Of a DNA stretch of 10,933 nucleotides, positions 6,857 to 10,933 are shown in pieces; position 1 is the stretch's first letter, and every line of letters starts with the position of its first letter. This DNA comes from an uncultured bacterium (GTDB lineage Bacteria; Verrucomicrobiota; Kiritimatiellia; RFP12; UBA1067). The translations under genes and the position numbers were made by a program. The stretch lies in contig CACYEO010000106.1 of the NCBI GenBank assembly GCA_902773475.1, positions 1-10,933 on the forward strand, read 5' to 3'. The notes beneath the pieces were generated by a model. That model did no database searches. It was not told the origin of the DNA and saw only the letters and a list, made by a program, of their open reading frames with translations.

Positions 6857-7768
6857 TTGTTCCGCATCTGGTTCCAGCTTCTCCGTCCCTGGTCGCTCAC
6901 GGCGTCGATCGTGCCGTTCGCGGTGGTGATGCCTTTTGCTGACGATCCATTCGCGCCCCTGCGTCTGTCTTTTGCGCTTGCCGCGGCGGTTTTTCTGCAG
7001 ACTGCATGCAATCTTCTCAATACGTGGGGCGACTGGAAAAGCGGACTTGACGCGCGCGCAGACGCCAAAGCGTCGGTTCCGCTTCTCGTGCAGGGTGCAG
7101 TCTCTCCGCGCGCGGTGCTCGCCGCCGCCGTCGCCGCGCTCGCCGGAGCCGCCGCCTGCGCCGCGCCTCTCGTTTTCTGCGGGCCGGACGGAGGGCGTTT
7201 CAATTTCCCGCTTCTTGCAATCGCGCTTGCGGGCTTCGCCGGCGCCTGCAACTACGCCACGATGCTGCGTTTCAAATATCGCGGGCTCGGCGTGCCGTTC
7301 GTGTTCGTCCTGATGGGGCCGCTTTTCTTTGCGGGCGCATACATTGCCGCAGAGCCGTATTCGCCCGAAGGGCTTGCAGGATGCCTTGTCGCGTCGCTGC
7401 CGGTTTCATGCCATGTCGCGGCGATACTGCACGGAAACGATATGCGCGACAGGTGTTCCGACGGCGCGGCGGGGATAAAAACCGCCGCCGTGCGTTTCGG
7501 GCCGCGCGGCGCGGCGGCGCTTTACGCCGTTCTTCTTCTCGCACCGTTCGCGATGGCGCTTTCGGCGGCCGCGGCGTTTCTTTCCGCGCCGTTCCTTCTG
7601 CCGTTCGCCGCGTTCCCGAAAGCGGTGAAATCCGTCCGGCGCGCGTACAGGCTTGTCGCCGAAAATCCCGCCGCTCCGCAATGGGTGCGGTTCGAGCGTG
7701 ACGCCGGCGCCATGCATTTCATCTATGGAATCATGCTCGCCGCTGCGCTCGCGCTGTTTCGCGCCTAG
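6857..7768 (+). CDS. menA: UbiA-family prenyltransferase, MenA-like (1,4-dihydroxy-2-naphthoate polyprenyltransferase)
   Basis: The product is an integral membrane protein of about 303 residues with eight or nine hydrophobic segments. UbiA enzymes join a polyprenyl diphosphate to an aromatic ring; MenA makes demethylmenaquinone. The start (FQLLRPWSLTASIVPFAV, 6-23) is typical of MenA. The first Asp-rich motif is NLLNTWGDWKSGLD (52-65, Asn55, Asp59, Asp65), where most MenA have NDxxDxxxGxD; here the second position is Thr rather than Asp. The second motif is GNDMRDRCSDGAAGIKTAAV (193-212, Asp195, Asp198, Asp202). Both bind Mg-diphosphate. Start choice: TTG 6857 has TGAGG (6846-6850) six bases upstream; TTG 6845, in a TTGA overlap with the spoU stop, is the alternative. 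An upstream ATG at 6668 would overlap spoU by 181 nt and is unlikely. Other quinone or tocopherol-type substrates are possible. Confidence 0.87.
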   Translation: MFRIWFQLLRPWSLTASIVPFAVVMPFADDPFAPLRLSFALAAAVFLQTACNLLNTWGDWKSGLDARADAKASVPLLVQGAVSPRAVLAAAVAALAGAAACAAPLVFCGPDGGRFNFPLLAIALAGFAGACNYATMLRFKYRGLGVPFVFVLMGPLFFAGAYIAAEPYSPEGLAGCLVASLPVSCHVAAILHGNDMRDRCSDGAAGIKTAAVRFGPRGAAALYAVLLLAPFAMALSAAAAFLSAPFLLPFAAFPKAVKSVRRAYRLVAENPAAPQWVRFERDAGAMHFIYGIMLAAALALFRA

Positions 7769-8727
7769 AGCGTGGTCCGGATGATCTCCGCCCCGCCTGC
7801 CGCCGGCGATACGGTCGCATCCGCGCCCGCCGGAACAAGAACGCTTTGGCCCGCCGGCGCCGCCGCGGTCGTTCCGCCTGCGGAGATTTCCGCTTCCCCG
7901 GAAACCGTGAAGAACGCTTGAAAAGTGCTTGCGCTCCCTGGAAACACGGTGCGCCCGCGCAATGTCAGGCTGCGCACGGAAAAATACGGAGTTTCCAGTC
8001 CGTCCGCCGCGCGCACGGGTTTCGGCGCGGGGCGGTCGTATGCGGTCGTGGCCAGGCCCTTTTCAATGTGCAGCTGCCGCGGTTTCCCGTCGCGCCCCGT
8101 GCGTCCCCAGTCGTAGAAGCGGTACGTCGTGTCGGAAGACTGCTGCACTTCGTATACAAGGCATCCCGCGTCTATCGCGTGGACCGTTCCGCCGGGAATG
8201 TAGAGCGCGTCGCCGCGGCGTACCGGGGTGCGCTCAAGCAGAAATGACGGATCGCCGTCCCTCGAGGCGCGTTCGAGCTTTTCGCGCGTCGTTCCGGGGA
8301 CGAGTCCCGCGTACAGCGCGGCATCCGCCGTTGCATCTATAACAAGCCAGCATTCGGATTTGGCTTCTCCCCCCGCCGTCTGCGCAGTCCGGTCGTCCGG
8401 ATGGACCTGCACGCTGAGACGCTCGCGCGCGTCTATGAGTTTGAAAAGCAACGGGAATTTTCGCGGGTCGGGCGCTTTTGCGCCGGTGAAGGCCGCTCCG
8501 TAGGCGGAAGCGAGCTCATCTAGTCCGGCGCCTTCGTACGGGCCGCCTGTCACACGTCCCGGAAAGTCCGGACGGGCGGAAATCTCCCACGATTCGGAAC
8601 ATTCCGGCGGAGCGTCTTTCCTGTTGAAACGCTCTATGATTCTGCGGCCGCCCCAGGGCGCTGTCGCGTAATGCCGTGAAAAAACAAGCGGGATTTGCGG
8701 GCACGGTAGATCTGCAAGATTTCTCAT
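7765..8727 (-). CDS. manA: Class I mannose-6-phosphate isomerase
   Basis: The product has 320 residues. It is a cytoplasmic zinc enzyme that interconverts mannose 6-phosphate and fructose 6-phosphate, feeding mannose into glycolysis or fructose 6-phosphate into GDP-mannose. The N-terminus has the typical VFSRHYATAPWGGRRI (15-30) and ESWEIS (45-50). Metal ligands are visible as Gln107 and His109 in QVHPDD, Glu125 in SECW, and His183 in IPGGTVHAI. The conserved Arg of TYRFYDWGR is Arg209. The rest is a second cupin-like domain (245-320). The length matches the short Bacillus-type ManA, not the ~390-residue E. coli form. The gene is convergent with the menA-like gene; their stop codons share CTAG at 7765-7768. 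The ATG at 8727 lies only seven bases after a good -10 box and has no Shine-Dalgarno site, so the message may be leaderless. Confidence 0.96.
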   Translation of the reverse strand: MRNLADLPCPQIPLVFSRHYATAPWGGRRIIERFNRKDAPPECSESWEISARPDFPGRVTGGPYEGAGLDELASAYGAAFTGAKAPDPRKFPLLFKLIDARERLSVQVHPDDRTAQTAGGEAKSECWLVIDATADAALYAGLVPGTTREKLERASRDGDPSFLLERTPVRRGDALYIPGGTVHAIDAGCLVYEVQQSSDTTYRFYDWGRTGRDGKPRQLHIEKGLATTAYDRPAPKPVRAADGLETPYFSVRSLTLRGRTVFPGSASTFQAFFTVSGEAEISAGGTTAAAPAGQSVLVPAGADATVSPAAGGAEIIRTTL

Positions 8728-8734
8728 GTGCGAA

Positions 8735-8763
8735 AGTATATCTCATTGCCGCGCGAATGGAAA
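8735..8763 (-). promoter_or_regulatory. Probable manA promoter
   Basis: On the minus strand TTTCCA (8763-8758) is followed after 17 nt by TATACT (8740-8735). The -10 box matches the consensus at five of six positions and the -35 box at four of six. The predicted start of transcription, 7-8 nt past the -10, coincides with the A of the manA ATG at 8727. Confidence 0.5.
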
Positions 8764-8821
8764 AGGGTTTGAGCGTCAAGTTGGGGCGCATCTGCGTTTT
8801 TCACCCAGACGGTTTGAGATT

Positions 8822-8983
8822 GGAAACAACCGGAACAACTGGAAAAAACAACTTCGAGAGAGGTGCGCGAACTGCGAAGCGTATCCACCCGTCTAAGGTC
8901 GCTGCCGAAGGCAGTCGCCAGAGTGGTGCCGCAAGGCCCCGCGCCCGCACACCAACGGAAAGTTGTTTCAAACAGTTGTTTCC
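8822..8983. other. 162-bp nested inverted-repeat element, candidate structured RNA or small mobile/regulatory element
   Basis: The outer arms GGAAACAAC (8822-8830) and GTTGTTTCC (8975-8983) are perfect complements; alternatively GGAACAACTG (8832-8841) pairs with 8973-8983 with one bulge. Inside, AAACAACTT (8846-8854) pairs perfectly with AAGTTGTTT (8960-8968), and GGTGCGCG (8862-8869) pairs with CGCACACC (8946-8953) at seven of eight positions. The centre holds two hairpins. One is 8897-8919, ten pairs with two G-U wobbles and one mismatch around a GAA loop. The other is 8925-8940, GGTGCC/GGCCCC with one mismatch around a GCAA loop, a GNRA tetraloop. The nesting implies one long folded molecule, or a cruciform in DNA. 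I do not recognise an Rfam family. A short minus-strand reading frame covers it but looks accidental. No T-tract marks a terminator on either strand. It could be a small RNA, a riboregulator or a MITE-like repeat. Confidence 0.5.
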
Positions 8984-9040
8984 TATCATCAAAAAGCCAT
9001 GCGGTGAATTACGCAGATGCGCCCCTCGGGCCGGCCTTCA

Positions 9041-9056
9041 TGCGCGCGAGCGCGCA
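9041..9056. promoter_or_regulatory. Perfect GC dyad next to a promoter, candidate operator
   Basis: TGCGCGC-GA-GCGCGCA at 9041-9056 is a perfect seven-base inverted repeat with a two-base centre. It ends six bases before the -10 hexamer at 9063 and so lies across the -35/spacer region, a usual place for a repressor or activator site. The regulator is unknown, and alternating GC can be symmetric by chance. Confidence 0.35.
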
Positions 9057-9059
9057 ATA

Positions 9060-9068
9060 TGGTATCAT
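9060..9068 (+). promoter_or_regulatory. Extended -10 promoter for the FGE-fold protein gene
   Basis: TGGTATCAT at 9060-9068 is an extended -10 element (TGn followed by a hexamer matching TATAAT at four of six). Together with the preceding TA it repeats the TATGGTAT sequence seen before the gene at 425 (406-413), suggesting a shared promoter style. Transcription would start near 9075 and give a leader of about 59 nt. The leader contains a small hairpin, GCCG-TCGG-CGGC (9082-9093), and an A-rich stretch before ATG 9134. Confidence 0.45.
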
Positions 9069-9133
9069 ATTGAAGTTTCCGGCCGTCGGCGGCAAGGTCT
9101 GCGGCTGTATAGCAAAAAAAAGAATGAATAACG

Positions 9134-10531
9134 ATGAGAACGCAAATCAAGAAGTGCTTCATGGCGGCGCTTGCCGTTGCAGCAGTATGCGGCGCATTTG
9201 CGCAGTCTTCAGTGCGCGACAGCATAGACATTGCAGACTCGAACAACCAGATAAAGAAGATTTTCGAGTTGGCGAAGAGGTCCGCCGAAGAGGACTTCAA
9301 CGTCGATTTCTGCGGGTTCTTTGCGGGGATGTCGCGCTACGATGCGATGGATCTTGCCGCTTTTTACAGGCTGAAATATGGCGAATACTCATTTGAAACA
9401 AGGGGTCCGGGGAAAGCGGTCGTCAGTCTTTGGTTTTCCCTCAAAGGCGTCAGGCGCATTACAAAAGGCGGGAATACGATAGAAGAACTTGCCCAGGCCG
9501 TAGCGAACCGCGTGGGGGACTTGAAAGGGGGTGTTCAAGGATGGGAACGCAAGACAATCGACGGAGTTGTCGTCACATTTGGAGAAAGAGGATTGACCAT
9601 TTACAATCCTCAAATGGCTTCTAAAACTCCGCTCGCAACAGCGGAAGCTGCGCGGAAGTACAAAGCAGATGTCGATGCTGCAGAAAAAGCGGCGGCGGAA
9701 ATGGCCGCCCGCGAAAGAGCGGCAAGAGAGGAGTCTGCCCGGAGAGAAAGAGCGGCAAGAGAGGAGGCTGCTCGGAAAAGAGAGGAGGCTGCCCGGAAAG
9801 AAAGAGCGGCAAAAGAGGCGTGGATGAAGAAGGGGGGCGGGGCAACGAAAACGCTGAGGCTTCCGGGCGGAGCAACGATGGAAATGATATACGTCGCACC
9901 CGGTTCGTTCATGATGGGAAGTCCTGAATCGGAGGATGGTCGCTATGATGATGAAAAACAACATCGTGTGACGTTGACGAAAGGTTTTTGGCTTGGCAAA
10001 TACGAAGTCACGCAGAAGCAGTGGAAATCCGTCATGGGTGACAATCCATCGGACAATAAGGGTGACGATCTGCCGGTCGAGAATGTGTCATGGGAAGATT
10101 GCCAGAAATTCATCCGCAAAGTGAATGCAAGTTTGAACTGCGGAGCGCGTCTGCCCACGGAAGCGGAATGGGAATACGCCTGTAGAGCAGGGACTTCCGG
10201 CCCTTATGCAGGAGGCAGTTTGGACAGCATGGGGTGGTACGGTGACAATAGCGTAAAAAAACACCCTGTCGGGCAGAAGAGCCCGAACGCATGGGGCTTT
10301 TACGATATGCATGGAAATGTATGGGAGTGGTGCAACGATTGGTACGGAGAGTATCCTTCCGGCAGCGTTACGGATCCGCACGGTGCGTCTTCGGTTGCGT
10401 ATCGCGTCTATCGCGGCGGGGACTGGGACGACGGTGCCCGCAACTGCCGCTCCGCGATCCGCTTCAGGTCTTCCCCGGGCGATCGCTACGGCAACCTGGG
10501 CTTCCGCGTCGCGCTCGCGCCTAGTCACTGA
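9134..10531 (+). CDS. Exported protein with coiled-coil linker and FGE/SUMF1-fold C-terminal domain (possible DGR target)
   Basis: The product has 465 residues. Residues 1-23 are a signal peptide (cleavage near AFA/QS). Residues 25-165 form a domain I do not recognise (FCGFFAGMSRYDAMDLAAFY at 59-78). Residues 178-232 are a Lys/Glu/Arg/Ala-rich coiled coil. Residues 238-463 are a formylglycine-generating-enzyme/SUMF1 domain: APGSFMMGS (255-263), KYEVTQKQW (289-297), NVSWEDCQKF (317-326), RLPTEAEWEYACRAG (339-353), GFYDMHGNVWEWCNDWYG (388-405), RGGDW (427-431) and GFRVAL (456-461). In true FGE two cysteines lie five residues apart after RGGS; here only the second is kept (Cys438), the first being Asp433, so sulfatase activation is unlikely. 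The domain probably acts as a C-type-lectin-like binding scaffold. Most of the gene is poorer in GC than its neighbours. The end is GC-rich and DGR-like (see the separate entry). No downstream operon partner is evident. Confidence 0.9.
   Translation: MRTQIKKCFMAALAVAAVCGAFAQSSVRDSIDIADSNNQIKKIFELAKRSAEEDFNVDFCGFFAGMSRYDAMDLAAFYRLKYGEYSFETRGPGKAVVSLWFSLKGVRRITKGGNTIEELAQAVANRVGDLKGGVQGWERKTIDGVVVTFGERGLTIYNPQMASKTPLATAEAARKYKADVDAAEKAAAEMAARERAAREESARRERAAREEAARKREEAARKERAAKEAWMKKGGGATKTLRLPGGATMEMIYVAPGSFMMGSPESEDGRYDDEKQHRVTLTKGFWLGKYEVTQKQWKSVMGDNPSDNKGDDLPVENVSWEDCQKFIRKVNASLNCGARLPTEAEWEYACRAGTSGPYAGGSLDSMGWYGDNSVKKHPVGQKSPNAWGFYDMHGNVWEWCNDWYGEYPSGSVTDPHGASSVAYRVYRGGDWDDGARNCRSAIRFRSSPGDRYGNLGFRVALAPSH
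9713..9820 (+). repeat. Intragenic repeats encoding the coiled-coil linker
   Basis: The block GAAAGAGCGGCAAGAGAGGA begins at 9713 and again at 9746 (33-bp period, 11 residues), with a third copy from 9800 differing at one base in the shared part and further diverged after it. A shorter GAGAGGAGGCTG piece lies between. The protein reads RERAAREE, RERAAREE, KREEAAR, KERAAKEA. The pattern fits expansion by slippage or unequal recombination, so length may vary between strains. Confidence 0.8.
10403..10519 (+). other. Candidate DGR variable region at the 3' end of the FGE-fold gene
   Basis: This 117-bp stretch encodes residues 424-462, from RVYRGGDWDDGARNCRSA to GFRVALA. In FGE-type targets of diversity-generating retroelements, such as Treponema denticola TvpA, the variable region lies at this C-terminal place. 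Positions that would be Asn (AAC/AAT) in an adenine-mutagenised template are here mainly NNC or NNT codons: GAC, GAC, GAC, GGT, ATC, TTC, TCT, TCC, GGC, GAT, TAC, GGC, AAC. By hand count 10401-10520 is about 72 % GC, against about 56 % for 10281-10400 and 47 % for 9901-10020. The caution is strong: NNC codons are frequent in this genome anyway, many non-DGR SUMF1 proteins share this consensus, and no template repeat or reverse transcriptase is in the window. Confidence 0.35.
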
Positions 10532-10580
10532 ACGGAGCATCTGTCATGTGCCTGAGCAAGAGCGAGCGCGCGAATAATCT

Positions 10581-10617
10581 TTGAGTTGTTGAATGTCGTC
10601 AATACAGTCAATGTAAA
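10581..10617 (+). promoter_or_regulatory. Weak promoter candidate before the last gene
   Basis: Within the 116-bp gap 10532-10647 two poor pairings are possible: TTGAGT (10581-10586) with TACAGT (10603-10608) at 16-nt spacing, or TTGAAT (10589-10594) with TGTAAA (10612-10617) at 17. Near them lie GTCAAT twice (10598-10603 and 10607-10612) and a tandem TAAAGAC (10614-10620, 10621-10627), which could be a binding site or chance. Nothing else is recognised in this gap. Confidence 0.25.
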
Positions 10618-10647
10618 GACTAAAGACGGACACAGGAAAAACTAGAA

Positions 10648-10933
10648 ATGAAAAAAATGAATTTTTTTGCCTCGACTTTTTCGTTTGCTTTAGCAGCGGC
10701 GTTTGCGTCCGCCGCGCATGGCGCGGACGTGGAGCGCATAATTAGGCCCCCGCGCCTCAGCCGCGGGAACGCTTCCGTCCTGCCTGTCCAGCCTATCGAC
10801 CAGGCTTCGTGGCTGACGCATCCTGAAATCAAGGACGAGGCGGGCACCGTGCCGATGCCGCGCATCGTCCGCTTCCGCTGCGAGTTTGAGAGCGACGGCT
10901 CGCCGCTCGAGTTCGACGTTTCCGCCGACGAAC
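10648..10933 (+). CDS. Exported protein, probable alpha-L-rhamnosidase (GH78-type), N-terminal part (3' end outside window)
   Basis: The frame from ATG 10648 stays open for 95 codons to the end of the window. Residues 1-26 are a good signal peptide (MKKMNFFASTF start, Ala-rich core, cleavage near AHGA). After a short linker the sequence ASWLTHPEI (53-61), then MPRIVRFRCEFESDG (70-84), then LEFDVSADE (87-95) resembles the first beta-sandwich domain of bacterial alpha-L-rhamnosidases, where WIWxPE and isADe motifs begin the protein. Such enzymes cut terminal rhamnose from plant or microbial glycans. The catalytic domain is not in the window, so the family call is tentative; other glycosidases with the same sandwich remain possible. 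AGGA (10634-10637) lies ten bases before the ATG, which favours it over the ATG at 10657. Confidence 0.72.
   Translation, partial: MKKMNFFASTFSFALAAAFASAAHGADVERIIRPPRLSRGNASVLPVQPIDQASWLTHPEIKDEAGTVPMPRIVRFRCEFESDGSPLEFDVSADE

Noticed and set aside
8822..8983. Known structured RNAs (RNase P RNA, tmRNA, 6S RNA, cobalamin or c-di-GMP riboswitch) or an integron attC site
   Set aside because: Conserved cores of these families are not recognisable; only generic helices and a GNRA loop are seen.
8801..8992. Small minus-strand reading frame (63 codons) over the inverted-repeat element
   Set aside because: Its composition follows the repeat structure, it has no clear ribosome binding site and no recognised domain. 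The nested helices explain the sequence better than protein coding.
8676..9131. 151-codon plus-strand frame crossing the start of manA and the intergenic gap
   Set aside because: It begins inside manA on the opposite strand and runs through the inverted repeats and promoter; the product is basic with no domain.
9134..10531. Annotation of the FGE-domain protein as a sulfatase-modifying enzyme
   Set aside because: The first of the two catalytic cysteines is replaced and no sulfatase gene is adjacent.
1..10933. CRISPR arrays, tRNA or rRNA genes, transposases, phage genes
   Set aside because: No regularly spaced direct repeats, tRNA-like cloverleaf, rRNA sequence, or transposase/integrase motifs were seen on either strand.

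Overview
The window is a GC-rich (roughly 60 to 65 %), densely packed bacterial chromosome segment. It carries house-keeping genes (ruvA, rsmI, a parC-type topoisomerase gene, a SpoU methylase, a menA-like prenyltransferase, manA) together with secreted proteins of the kind common in the PVC group: a sialate O-acetylesterase, a DUF3472 protein, an alpha/alpha-toroid protein, an FGE/SUMF1-fold protein and the start of a probable alpha-L-rhamnosidase. That mixture suggests a glycan-degrading, probably anaerobic member of Verrucomicrobiota/Kiritimatiellota/Lentisphaerota. The lineage is inferred from gene content only.

Layout. Positions 2-346 are the 3' end of a secreted esterase of the sialate O-acetylesterase type. 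From 425 to 7768 seven genes run on the plus strand almost without gaps: DUF3472 protein, ruvA, rsmI, secreted toroid protein, parC-like, spoU-like, menA-like. Several junctions are stop/start overlaps, so this is probably one long transcriptional unit mixing DNA repair, rRNA modification, DNA topology and quinone synthesis with two exported proteins. It ends tail-to-tail against manA (minus strand); the two stop codons share one CTAG palindrome.

From 8728 to 9133 there is a non-coding stretch. It holds the probable manA promoter, a 162-bp element (8822-8983) of nested inverted repeats with internal hairpins, a perfect GC dyad, and an extended -10 promoter for the next gene. That gene (9134-10531) encodes an exported protein with an unrecognised N-terminal domain, a charged coiled-coil linker and a C-terminal FGE/SUMF1 (C-type-lectin-fold) domain lacking one of the paired FGE cysteines. 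Its last ~120 bp differ sharply in composition from the rest of the gene and read like the variable region of a diversity-generating retroelement (DGR) target. No reverse transcriptase or template repeat is in the window, so this is a hypothesis. The window ends in the signal peptide and first domain of a probable GH78-type rhamnosidase.

How the genes fit together: RuvA, ParC and RsmI serve recombination, chromosome topology and translation. The MenA-like enzyme points to menaquinone respiration. ManA links mannose/fructose phosphates to GDP-mannose and glycan metabolism. The exported esterase and glycosidase at the two ends fit degradation of host or plant glycans. The strongest candidates for something undescribed are the structured element at 8822-8983 and the DGR-like C-terminus just downstream of it.
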